From Bin87 sp965220055 (lineage in GTDB: Bacteria; Chloroflexota; Dehalococcoidia; Lucifugimonadales; UBA3495): DNA of 64,000 nucleotides. Positions 32,810-41,539 of the stretch are shown piece by piece (positions within the stretch are counted from its first letter, which is position 1; each line of letters opens with the position of its first letter). The stretch spans positions 186,001 through 250,000 of the forward strand of contig CBDCPE010000003.1 in assembly GCA_965220055.1 (NCBI GenBank), read 5' to 3'. Below the pieces are notes generated by a model that saw nothing but the letters and a program-made list of their open reading frames with translations, had not been told where the DNA came from and ran no database searches. Both the position numbers and the translations under genes were made by a program.

Positions 32810-35545
32810 GACACGCACTCCATTACTTGCTGGATTAGCTTGTCGAGTCAGTTGCGACGATAGCTTACTCATGTAGTCGAGCTGGCCCACCAAGTTCAGC
32901 TTGTTTGCCGCGGCCTTGTTGTCCTCCCATAGCCGGTTGACCGTCCGCCAGCGTTCCCGCATCCGTCGTTCCAGCCCGCCCAGCCGCACGCCCCCCGGCC
33001 CGTGACCGTCGGCGGGAATGGCGCGGTCGCCCTGCTTCAGCGGGAGCAGGGCTCTCAGTGGGTCCAGGGTAACGTACGGGGCAACGGTTTCGCCCAAGTG
33101 TACGTCGAACAGGTGACAGTTCTCCACCGTTTGACCCGTGATGGCGGTCAGGTCCAGGTTCTTCCACGGAGCCTTGTCCAGGCTGCCTCGTCGAGGGTTG
33201 ACAGTCACCGTCGGCGCCGCCTGCACGATGGCGGTGTTGGCCGTTTCGTTCACGAAGAAGAATACACGCGGGAAAATGGTGGCTCCATTTCGTGAACGGG
33301 CGGCGTAGGGTGAGTCGCCCATAACGCCGGTGTCGGTGATGCCAGTGGACACCCGCTTCACGTCCTCGGCCCCCGCCTTGCCCCTCCACTGTTCCACCGA
33401 GCCGGCCAGGGGCTTGCCCATAGCGTCAGCGGGACATTTGCGGGCGAAAACCACCGAGGCGGGCATTGGGAAGAAGTTGTTGGGATCCAGCTGTTCCAGG
33501 TCCCAGGCCGGCTTGCACGCGAAGTCCACGTGAATGGCTGGCCCCCTCCTGCCCGCGCGCCAGCGACCGCCGCGCCACTTGGAGTGCTGTCCGGCCTGCA
33601 GGGCGCTGTGGGGCATCACGAAGCCGATGACGCCTCCGTCTTTCAGGTACAGATCCACGCTGCGGGCGAAGAACAGCCCCGCCACATCCTGTTGGGTGGT
33701 GTAGTGGCCCCCGGCCCAGATGCCGTAGCGGTTCCGGCTCAGGTTCTGCAGCTCATCCCGCAGGATGTCCGCCGTCTGGTTGTAGTTGATCCAGGGAGGG
33801 TTGCCGATCAACACGTCCACCTTGGCCCGGGACAGGGCTACCGGTCGCACCATGTTGCGGGTGTAGTAGGCCCAGATGTGGTCGCGCCCTTTCTCGTGAA
33901 GGCGCTGCATGGTCCTGATGGTCTCCCCGATTGTCTGCCGCTCGGCCGGATTATCGACGTGGTTGTCGTCCAGGGCCAGCAAGGGGTCTTCTCCCGTCTC
34001 GATGTAGGCGGATATGTCCCCCATCAGGGCGTCGAAGTCCTCGGCCCGTTCCACCAGGCTGACCGGGAAGACCAGCTCCGTGTTCTCATCGTCCCGGGTC
34101 TGGATGGCAATCTCGTTTTCGGCGAACATGTCCCCGGTGCGAAAGCGCAGTTGCAGGGCATCGCCCAGGTACACGGGAATTGATAGGGATGCGTCAAACC
34201 CAGCGCCGTGAGCGGCGCTAATGGCAGGTCGGGCGGCCAGGGTCCAAGTGGCCCGGGCCAGGTGCACCGCCACCGGATGCACGTCAATGCCAGTCACGGC
34301 GTTCCGCAGTCGGTTGAGGACTTCCATGGGTTCCCAGTTCGTTGCGCGGGCCGCGGCGATGAAATGGGATACCGCCTCCGCCACAAAGGTTCCGGAGCCG
34401 CAGGCCGGATCCAAGACACGCTGGTTCAGAGGATCATCCACCAACTCTCGAACCATGACGCGGGCCAGCCAGGCGGGGGTATAGTATTCTCCCAATTGGC
34501 GGCGTTCCTCTGGGGGAATGACCGCCTCGTACAGGATCGCGGCGGTGTCCGGCGGGGTGTCGGCCCATTGGAAACGGGCCACCCTGCGAGCCAGGGTTTG
34601 CAGCAGAGGGTTGCCGCCAACCTCAATGGGCCAGGCGAAGAAGTCCGATTCCAGCACCCCCTGCAAGCCGGTGGAGCGGAACAATTCACGGCCCTGGAGC
34701 AGGTCGGAGGGGTCGGTCTCAGCCAAACGCCGGATGTCGATACCGAATGAGGACTGCACCGCCATCCCGATGACGGCGCCCAGATAGGTGTGGCGGACGA
34801 ACAGGTCGTCCATCTCCTCCGTATCTTCGGCGACATCGCCCGGGACGCTACGCACCACATCGCTCATGCCTTCCGTGTTGTAGGCGATCTCGCCGAGGGC
34901 GGTGCGCAACAGGTCATACCACAATCGCCGCTTGACCCGGATGGTCTCCAGTTCCGCGTTCCCTTGGTAGAGGGTTTTTAGAGCGGCGATGTCGCGCTGG
35001 TATGAGGGACTGTCGGGACCGAAGTGCTCGGCGATACACTCCCGATCCGGTTTAATGTCTTCCAGAGACACCAGGGTAAAATCCCGTAGCCACTCGTAGA
35101 GTGGCAACCACCCGTCCGGCCCGTCCAGATTGAAGGCGTAGGGACGGGTAAGACGCACGTCGCCGGCTCCGGGCCAGCGCAGCAGCCAACGCTTGCCGTC
35201 GGTGAGAACGCCCATTCGGACTTTTCCCTGCGCCCCTGACAGGGCCAGGTAATCGTCCAATTGCCGCACGTTCTCCGGGTCGGGTTCGCCGCTGTCGGCG
35301 GTGCCAATCCGTCGCTTGAACTCGATAAAGGTATCAAGGGCGGTCAGGTCAACGGCACGCCGGCTGCTGTCCGAAGGTGGGTTTTCTTCCACCGTTTGAT
35401 CGGCTCTGGCCAAGCCGGTGAGGATCAGGAAATCGCGAACGGCGGAGGTGATGTTGGCCTCCGGTTCGTTTCGCTCATGCCGTTCCAGGATGGCGGAAGC
35501 GGCATCGGCATACTTCGGGTCGTTGATGTTGAGGTGTGTGGTCAT
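32806..35545 (-). pseudogene. 5' part of a type IIG-like (Eco57I-type) restriction-modification gene, split by IS1380
   Basis: About 913 codons remain. The N-terminus has a nuclease-like motif (DLTALDTFIEFKRR). The methylase core has motif I DPACGSGTFVAEAVSHFIAA and motif IV NPPW. DYMSKLSSQL starts the target-recognition region just before the break. The last family residues are GVRVL at the ATAA duplication; the codons after that are transposon sequence. With the 29479-29934 piece the gene would encode 1063 residues. The truncated product keeps nuclease and methylase but loses most of the specificity domain, so it is probably inactive. The insertion seems recent because both halves are otherwise open. 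Confidence 0.85.
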
Positions 35546-35756
35546 GCTCGGATTTTAGCAGCGCGAATGCGATACGGGTGTATAGCGCATCAATAATTGT
35601 GTCCATCCGGTGCATCCATCCAAATTCTTGACGGTAACCGCGGGCGGGTCTTGCCTCAAGCTGACCTCTACAGTTGCATCCCCCAACCCCCCCACCCTAT
35701 AATCGTCAGTTGGCGGTAACACCGGGACTGACCACCGGCCCGCCGGAGGCTATTCC

Positions 35757-36419
35757 TTGACCTACCTCGACCTGCATTGCCACTCCGTGGCATCCGACGA
35801 CTCCCGCGCCACCGTCGAGCAGTACCTCAAGTTCATCCAGGTGCTGCGCAAGCGCGGCTACACCATCGACGGCATCGTCCTCACCGAGCACCGCCAGTTC
35901 AACTTCGACGTAGATTACTCCCAGTTGGCGTCCGAATATGGCGTCATCGTGCTCAAGGGCGCGGAGCTGGACACCTGCTTCGGGCACATGCTGGTCTATA
36001 ACATCACCCCCGGCCTGGCCAAAGACGTTGACTTCGGCAACGTGAAGATGGACGGGCGGGAGCTCATCAAGGCCGCCTGCCACCACGGCGGCTACGTGGT
36101 GCCGGCCCACCCGGGCCGCTTCGGCATCGGCCTGGTGGAGTACATGGAGCAGGGCGAGGTCTTCGAGGGCGTGTCCGTCGTCGAGCGCGTCAACGCCGGC
36201 GGCAAACCCGAGGAGAACGAGCGAGCCGAGGAGCTGTGCCAGCGCACCGGCTACCTGGGCACCGCCGGCAGCGACGCCCACCTGGCTAGCCATATCGGCC
36301 GCGCCGTCACCGAGTTCAAGGCCAACATCCGCACCGAGCCCGAGCTGGTCGACGCCCTACTCTCCGGCGAGTTTCGGCCCGTTTACATCCAGGAAACCGC
36401 CGCCGCCCCCGTGGCCTGA
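35757..36419 (+). CDS. PHP-domain metal-dependent phosphoesterase
   Basis: 220 residues from TTG 35757, with GGAGG 8 nt upstream. PHP motifs in order: LDLHCHSVASDD (H-x-H), VLTEHRQFNF, VLKGAELDTCFGHML, YVVPAHPGRFGI and GTAGSDAHLASHIG. These supply the metal ligands of a trinuclear PHP site. Stand-alone PHP proteins hydrolyse phosphoesters of nucleotides, histidinol phosphate or similar; the substrate is not evident. The MaoC pair follows 51 nt downstream on the same strand. Confidence 0.85.
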   Translation: MTYLDLHCHSVASDDSRATVEQYLKFIQVLRKRGYTIDGIVLTEHRQFNFDVDYSQLASEYGVIVLKGAELDTCFGHMLVYNITPGLAKDVDFGNVKMDGRELIKAACHHGGYVVPAHPGRFGIGLVEYMEQGEVFEGVSVVERVNAGGKPEENERAEELCQRTGYLGTAGSDAHLASHIGRAVTEFKANIRTEPELVDALLSGEFRPVYIQETAAAPVA

Positions 36420-36470
36420 TCGGTCCATACATAATCTTCTCTTCAGGAGCACGCATCAGGAGCGCAGAGT

Positions 36471-36923
36471 ATGCCCACCCAGATTGACTACGAATACGAC
36501 CACTCCCTGTACGGCGTTGAGCACGAGTCCGGCCCCTTCGATGTCACCAGGGAGATCATCGACGTCTATGCGCGGAGCGTGGGCGAGGATAACCCCATTT
36601 ACACCGACGCGGACGCCGCCCGCGCCGCCGGCTATGCCGACCAGGTCGCGCCGCCAACGCTGTGCGCCCTCTTCGAACGGGGCGAGTTGCCCGACATCAA
36701 GCTCCAGTTTGGCCGCCGCCAGTTCCACGGCGGGCAGCGCGTCGAGCCTCGCGGTCCCATCGTCGCCGGTGATAGCCTCACCGCCTCGTCCCACCTCAAG
36801 GACGTGTACACCAAGACCGGCCGCTCCGGTACCATGGTCCACGTCGTCTGGGAGACCACCTTCAGCAACCAGGACGGGACCGTGGTCGCCGACGTGCAGC
36901 GCTCCCAGGTAGTCCGGGAGTGA
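36471..36923 (+). CDS. MaoC-like (FAS1-like) dehydratase subunit, first of a pair
   Basis: 150 residues from ATG 36471, with AGGAG 8 nt upstream. Hot-dog fold: FDVTREIIDVYARSVGEDNP, then IYTDADAARAAGY, and GRRQFHGGQRVEPRGPIVAG. The hydratase-2 motif is present as EDNPIY; the usual active-site His is replaced by Tyr. Such proteins act with a second MaoC subunit on acyl-CoA or acyl-ACP. The next gene, 7 nt downstream, is that partner. Confidence 0.8.
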   Translation: MPTQIDYEYDHSLYGVEHESGPFDVTREIIDVYARSVGEDNPIYTDADAARAAGYADQVAPPTLCALFERGELPDIKLQFGRRQFHGGQRVEPRGPIVAGDSLTASSHLKDVYTKTGRSGTMVHVVWETTFSNQDGTVVADVQRSQVVRE

Positions 36924-36930
36924 TGCGCCG

Positions 36931-37371
36931 ATGACCGCAGCAGCCAAACTGTACTTTGAGGACGTCGAGCTGGGCGATGAGATCGGCCCCGCCATCGTCT
37001 CGGTTGCCGACGACCAGGTCGTGGACTTCTGCTCCTTGTGGGGCAACCCGGCGCCCAACCGCTTCACTGACCAGGCCGAGGCCGAAAAGATCGGCCTCGA
37101 CGCTCCCATCGTCCCCGGCATCATGACCATGGCGTTGGTTTCCCGCGTAATCACCGATTGGGCCGGCGCGGGCACCGTCGCCGATCTCGACCTGGTGTTT
37201 CGCGGTTCCGTTCCCCACAACCAGCCCCTGCACGTCGGCCTCCAGGTCAGCGACACCGACCAGGATGACGCCGGCAACCGTGTCCAGTGTGACATCACCA
37301 TGACCGGTCCTGTCCCCGACCGCCCCTACGTCATCGGCACCGCCCTGCTGAACCTGCCATCCCGCGACTGA
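36931..37371 (+). CDS. MaoC-family dehydratase subunit, second of a pair
   Basis: 146 residues. Hot-dog fold: KLYFEDVELGDEIGPAIVSV, VDFCSLWGNPAPNRFTDQAE, APIVPGIMTMALVSRVITDW, and LDLVFRGSVPHNQPLHVGLQ. The active-site strand reads WGNPAPNRFTD instead of D-x-N-P-x-H. Together with the preceding gene it probably forms a heterodimeric hydratase or dehydratase. Confidence 0.8.
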   Translation: MTAAAKLYFEDVELGDEIGPAIVSVADDQVVDFCSLWGNPAPNRFTDQAEAEKIGLDAPIVPGIMTMALVSRVITDWAGAGTVADLDLVFRGSVPHNQPLHVGLQVSDTDQDDAGNRVQCDITMTGPVPDRPYVIGTALLNLPSRD

Positions 37372-37383
37372 TCCGGCGCCCGT

Positions 37384-37884
37384 ATGGGTCAATCCCCCGG
37401 AGCGGTGGCGAGCGCCGGTTCATCCTCGACCGGTGGCGGACGGGTATCGTTGCTCTTGGAACACATCGGCGCCATCCTCATGGCGCTGGCCGATTTCGTA
37501 CTGTTCCAGACCGTAGCCACCCTGCTGAGTGTTGCCATCTACTTTACAATTCCTGCGCTGGATGCCAGCATAAGGAACGGCAGCCCCGACTGGAACTGGA
37601 TCGACATCTTCCGCATCGTCAGCCCCACCTTCACCGTCTCCGGAGGCGCAGTTACCGTGCTCACCAGCTACTTCTTCGCCCGTAAATCCCAGGAATCGGA
37701 CCGGCTTCGCCAGGAAGAGGCCCGTCTTCGCCAGGAAGAGTCCCGGCTCCGCCAGGATGCCGAGCTCCGCGCCGCAACTGCCGAAGCTCAATTGGAAGCC
37801 TTCAAGACGCAGGCGCAGCAGCCGACTGCGCCCCGTCGCAACCGCCGCCGGCTGCGCAACGGCCCATCGCGAAGGGAGCGATAA
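37384..37884 (+). CDS. Membrane protein with coiled-coil cytoplasmic tail
   Basis: 166 residues. Hydrophobic segments at about 23-58 (LLEHIGAILMALADFVLFQT, then VATLLSVAIYFTIPAL) and about 78-98 (IVSPTFTVSGGAVTVLTSYF) are followed by a charged heptad tail (LRQEEARLRQEESRLRQDAE) and a basic end (RRNRRRLRNGPSRRER). No family recognised. The next small gene repeats its third membrane segment and tail. Confidence 0.5.
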   Translation: MGQSPGAVASAGSSSTGGGRVSLLLEHIGAILMALADFVLFQTVATLLSVAIYFTIPALDASIRNGSPDWNWIDIFRIVSPTFTVSGGAVTVLTSYFFARKSQESDRLRQEEARLRQEESRLRQDAELRAATAEAQLEAFKTQAQQPTAPRRNRRRLRNGPSRRER

Positions 37885-37886
37885 CC

Positions 37887-38075
37887 TTGCTGACCGCGTA
37901 CTTCTTCGCCCGCAAGGCCCAGCAAGCCGAACGCGAACGGCAGGAAGACTTCCGGCTCCTCCTGGAGGCCGAACGTCGTCGCCAAGAGGCCGAAGCCAAG
38001 CTCCAAACCCTCAAGGCCCAGTTGGAACCGCGTACCGCTCCCCGCCGCCGCAACCGTCGCCGCTCCCCCCGCTAA
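37887..38075 (+). CDS. Small coiled-coil protein, partial tandem duplicate of the previous gene
   Basis: 62 residues from TTG 37887, behind GGGAG. LLTAYFFARKAQQAERERQE, then the heptad helix and the basic end APRRRNRRRSPR, align with VLTSYFFARKSQESDRLRQE onwards of the 37384 product. Only the last membrane segment and tail were duplicated. It may be a real mini-protein or leftover sequence. Confidence 0.4.
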   Translation: MLTAYFFARKAQQAERERQEDFRLLLEAERRRQEAEAKLQTLKAQLEPRTAPRRRNRRRSPR

Positions 38076-38090
38076 CGGACACACACCGCC

Positions 38091-39020
38091 ATGCTCACCA
38101 AGCTCCGCCAGATCGCCATGATGGTCAACGACCTCCCCGAGGGCATCGACCTCTACGGCCGCATCCTCGGCATGAAGCCGTCCCGGACCGGTACGCTCCC
38201 ACAGTTCGGCCTGGACAACGCCGTGCTGCCGGCCGGCAACGGCACCTTCGTGGAACTCCTCGCTCCCACGGACGAGTCCTCCGCCGGCGCCCGCTTCCTG
38301 CAGCGTCGCGGCGAGGCCCCCTACCTGATGATCTTTGAGACCGACCAGTACGACCGGCTCATCCCGCACCTGCGCGACATGGGCGTGCGCATCACCGGCG
38401 AAACCGAGCACGCCGAACCCCATAACAATGGAAGCCGTTCCGCCTTCGTGCACCCGTCGTCATGCAACGGCGCATTCCTGGAAATTATCGAGGTGGCCGA
38501 CCCTGGCAACCCTTGGCCCGCCGCTGGACCGGACTGGCAGTCTGCTACCCATCAGCCCGGCACCTCGCAGTTGCGCCAGATGGCAGTCATTGTCAGCGAC
38601 CTCGACGCCGCCATCGAACACTGGAGCCGGATGTTCAGCCTTCAGCCCACGCGCCGGTTTGACATCAGCTTCACCGACCTGGAAATCGCGGTGCTGCCGC
38701 TGACCGGCGGCGACACGTTCATCGAGTTGGCCCAGCCCACTAGCGCCGACTCGCCGTCCGGCCGGTTCCTGGCCCGCTACGGCGAGGGCATCTACCTCAC
38801 CATCTACGAGATCGCCGACTCGCTGGCCACCGACGCCTATCTGCAAACGCAGTACATCCGGTTCACCACCTCTCGCCGCACGGACAACTACGTCAACCTG
38901 GGCTTCAACAGCATCTGGCTGCACCCCGCCACCTTCAAGGGCGCGTTCACCCAGCTATCTCAAGTGCTGGACGCCGAAAACCCCTGGCCGCCCGCCGGCG
39001 ACGACTGGTTCCGCGCCTAG
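38091..39020 (+). CDS. Two-domain VOC-family protein
   Basis: 309 residues with two VOC domains in tandem. The first starts LRQIAMMVNDLPEGIDLYGR and the second LRQMAVIVSDLDAAIEHWSR. Each half ends with a similar block (FLEIIEVADPGNPWPAAGPD; FTQLSQVLDAENPWPPAGDD), so the gene arose by internal duplication. Metal ligands of classical members are not all evident, so it may bind rather than convert its ligand. The ABC ATPase gene starts 3 nt after its stop. Confidence 0.75.
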   Translation: MLTKLRQIAMMVNDLPEGIDLYGRILGMKPSRTGTLPQFGLDNAVLPAGNGTFVELLAPTDESSAGARFLQRRGEAPYLMIFETDQYDRLIPHLRDMGVRITGETEHAEPHNNGSRSAFVHPSSCNGAFLEIIEVADPGNPWPAAGPDWQSATHQPGTSQLRQMAVIVSDLDAAIEHWSRMFSLQPTRRFDISFTDLEIAVLPLTGGDTFIELAQPTSADSPSGRFLARYGEGIYLTIYEIADSLATDAYLQTQYIRFTTSRRTDNYVNLGFNSIWLHPATFKGAFTQLSQVLDAENPWPPAGDDWFRA

Positions 39021-39023
39021 TCC

Positions 39024-39956
39024 ATGCGACAAGCATCCGCTCACGATCACGCCGGGCACGCCCACGCCGAGCACGACCATCTCCATGTGCCGGTCGGGGA
39101 GATTCACCCCCACGCCGAGCACAGTCATACGCATTCGCGGGATGGGCAGACCCACACCCACTCCGGCTCCACTCCACAGGTGGTCTGCTTTGAGCAGGTC
39201 AGCGTGAGCTACGGGGCGGTGCGCGCCCTGGACGACGTGACCTTTTCCGTGGAGTGCGGCAGCCTCTCCGGTGTGGTGGGTCCCAACGGTGGCGGCAAAT
39301 CCTCCCTGCTCAAGGCGGTGGTCGGCCTGGTCAAGCTGGACACCGGGCGCGTCCTGGTACAGGATCAGCCCAGTTCCGAGATGCGCAAGCACATCGGTTT
39401 CGTGCCTCAATTGGAGCAGGTGGACTGGAACTTTCCCGTCACGGTTTGGGACGTGGTCATGATGGGCCTCACCCCGCAGCGCGGCCTGTTCCGCGGGCAT
39501 AGCCGGGCCAATCGCGAGGCGGCCTCCGAAGCCCTGGCCACCGTGGATATGATGGATCTGCGCCGGCGCGGCATCGGCGAACTGTCCGGCGGCCAGCGAC
39601 GACGGGCGCTGCTGGCCCGGGCCATTGCGTCCAACCCGTCGGTATTGTTGCTGGACGAACCCATGAACGGACTGGACCCCACCGCTCAGCATCGTTTCCT
39701 GGACATCATCGACCGGCTGCGAGAGCAGGATGTTACCGTGATCATGAGCACCCACGACCTGACCTGCGTGTCCGCTCGCGCCAGCGACGTGGCCCTGGTC
39801 AACGGTCGGTTGATCGCCTACGGCCCTCCGGAGGAGGTGCTGCTGGAGTCGGTATTGGCCGAAGCGTTTGGTCACCAACTGGTCGTTCACTCCGCCGGCG
39901 GCGCCTACGCCCTGCATCACCACGACCACCCCATCGACTGGCCCGGCCGCGAATAA
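39024..39956 (+). CDS. Metal (zinc/manganese-type) ABC transporter ATPase with a His-rich N-terminus
   Basis: 310 residues. The first 48 residues hold about 16 His (HDHAGHAHAEHDHLH, HPHAEHSHTHSRDGQTHTHS), a likely metal-binding extension. The ATPase domain has Walker A GPNGGGKSSLLKA, VPQLEQVDWNFPVTVWDVVM, signature LSGGQRRRALLARA, Walker B VLLLDEPMNGLDPTAQ and switch His in STHDLT. This matches ZnuC/MntB/SitB ATPases. The C-terminus has another small His cluster (HHHDHP). No permease or binding protein gene is adjacent. It starts 3 nt after the VOC gene. Confidence 0.85.
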   Translation: MRQASAHDHAGHAHAEHDHLHVPVGEIHPHAEHSHTHSRDGQTHTHSGSTPQVVCFEQVSVSYGAVRALDDVTFSVECGSLSGVVGPNGGGKSSLLKAVVGLVKLDTGRVLVQDQPSSEMRKHIGFVPQLEQVDWNFPVTVWDVVMMGLTPQRGLFRGHSRANREAASEALATVDMMDLRRRGIGELSGGQRRRALLARAIASNPSVLLLDEPMNGLDPTAQHRFLDIIDRLREQDVTVIMSTHDLTCVSARASDVALVNGRLIAYGPPEEVLLESVLAEAFGHQLVVHSAGGAYALHHHDHPIDWPGRE

Positions 39957-40038
39957 CGCGGTTTCCGAACTGCGCCAAACGCTACTCGTGCGCTAGCGAT
40001 AGCTGCGGTTAGTGGCCGCGCGTTCCATTTGTCCAGCG

Positions 40039-40626
40039 ATGTCTCTTGCTGTGTTCTACGCCAGCACGCTGGCATGGTGGGTCTTCATTTGTGCCCTGGC
40101 AGCCGTCGTCGCCGGCGCGGCGGTCGGCAGCCGGATGAGCCCCGTGAAGCGCGCCCTCGTCGGCGTGGCTGTCGGAGCGGTGTTCGGCATCGCCAGCGTC
40201 TATTGGGCGGATATTCTCCGCCCGGCGAGCGACCTGTTTGAATTGCTGCTGCCAGCCCAGTTTGTCCGTTTGGTCCCAAGCGTCAGCAGAGCGCTTCTCA
40301 TGATCGGAGCGGCTACGCTGACTGCGACCGCCGTGGGTGCGTTGTCCACCCGGTCCGGGTTTGCCGTACGCAGGTACGCCATCGTCGGGGCCGCGTTCGG
40401 GCTGCTGGTGGGCATTGCGCACACCACGTTGCTCCTTATCGCGAGATACGTCGTTTTCCCGGCGATGGAGGCTGCGGGCCTTGATAGCCTGTCCCCAGCG
40501 TTTCTCTTCCCGGCGATGATGTCCATCGGTGTGATAGTTGACATCACGTTGGCGGTCGTTGCATTCAGGCTGTTTCGCGGCAGGTGGGTTCCCGCGTTCG
40601 CAGACGATGCAGCACGAACCTGTTAA
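40039..40626 (+). CDS. Multi-pass membrane protein, paralogue 1
   Basis: 195 residues from ATG 40039 (an upstream GTG exists, but alignment with the 195-residue paralogue supports this start). It has five or six hydrophobic segments, for example WWVFICALAAVVAGAAVGSR and YAIVGAAFGLLVGIAHTTLL. No family recognised. It is the first copy of a tandem pair with 40865-41452. Confidence 0.6.
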   Translation: MSLAVFYASTLAWWVFICALAAVVAGAAVGSRMSPVKRALVGVAVGAVFGIASVYWADILRPASDLFELLLPAQFVRLVPSVSRALLMIGAATLTATAVGALSTRSGFAVRRYAIVGAAFGLLVGIAHTTLLLIARYVVFPAMEAAGLDSLSPAFLFPAMMSIGVIVDITLAVVAFRLFRGRWVPAFADDAARTC

Positions 40627-40683
40627 CATGCTTGCGTCTCACCCCTCAGCAGTGACACTGAGCATCAATCGAGCGGGAGCGCC

Positions 40684-40785
40684 ATGTACGATCCCAACGG
40701 CGAGACCGCTCTCGTCACCGGCGCCGGCGGCGCCTACGCCCGGCGCCACCACGACCACCCGCTCGACTGGCCCGGCCGCGAATAG
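40684..40785 (+). CDS. Chimeric 33-residue ORF at the duplication junction
   Basis: The ORF joins the SDR start (MYDPNGETALVTGAGG) in frame to the last codons of the ABC ATPase (GAYARRHHDHPLDWPGRE). GGGAG lies 4 nt upstream of its ATG, inherited from the SDR gene. It is a by-product of the tandem duplication. Whether the peptide is made is unknown. Confidence 0.4.
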   Translation: MYDPNGETALVTGAGGAYARRHHDHPLDWPGRE

Positions 40786-40864
40786 CGCGGTTTCCGGACT
40801 GCGCCAGTCTCCGCTCGTGCGCCAGCGATAGCCGCGTGCCGCGGTCGCCCATTCCATTAGCGCC

Positions 40865-41452
40865 ATGATTGCACTGGCATTGTTCTACGTCGCCGCGCTG
40901 GTATGGGGGGCGTTCATCTGCGCCCTGGCAGCCATCGCTGCCGGCGCGGCGGTCGGCAGCCGGGTGAGCTACGTGAAGTGCGCCCTCGTCGGTGTGGGGG
41001 TCGGAGTGGTGTGCGGCATCGCCAGCATCTATTTGGCGGGTTTTATCGGCGCGGGGGCGTTCCGGTTCGACGAATGGCTGTTTCCAGCTCAGTTTTACAG
41101 TTTGGACCCAAGCGTTATCGCCACACTTCTCATAACCGGGGAGACTACGTTGACGGCGACCGCCGTGGGCGCGTTGGCCACTCGTTCCGTTGCTGCCTTA
41201 CGGGGGTATGCCATCGTCGGGGCCGCGTTCGGGCTGGTGGTGGGCATCGCGCACGCTGTGTTGCTTCTTATCGCGAGCAACGCTGCGCTCCCGGCGATGG
41301 CGGCGGCTACGGGTATTTATCACCCGTCCCCGGTGCCGGTTGGTGTAACGATCGCGGTCATCGACGTGACAGTTGACATCACGCTGGCGGTCGTCGCAGT
41401 CAGACTGCTGCGCGGCCGGCGGAGCGCTGAATTCGCAGACGACACGGCGTGA
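40865..41452 (+). CDS. Multi-pass membrane protein, paralogue 2
   Basis: 195 residues, about 60% identical by eye to 40039-40626 (VWGAFICALAAIAAGAAVGS; TTLTATAVGALATRS; YAIVGAAFGLVVGIAHAVLL). Same hydrophobic pattern and end (RLLRGRRSAEFADDTA). Function unknown. The SDR gene starts 87 nt downstream. Confidence 0.6.
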   Translation: MIALALFYVAALVWGAFICALAAIAAGAAVGSRVSYVKCALVGVGVGVVCGIASIYLAGFIGAGAFRFDEWLFPAQFYSLDPSVIATLLITGETTLTATAVGALATRSVAALRGYAIVGAAFGLVVGIAHAVLLLIASNAALPAMAAATGIYHPSPVPVGVTIAVIDVTVDITLAVVAVRLLRGRRSAEFADDTA

Positions 41453-41539
41453 ACCTGTTAAGATGTTATGCGTCTCACCCCCGCCGCGGTGACACTAGCG
41501 TTAGCTGACACTGAGCATCAATCGAGCAGGAGAAACACC

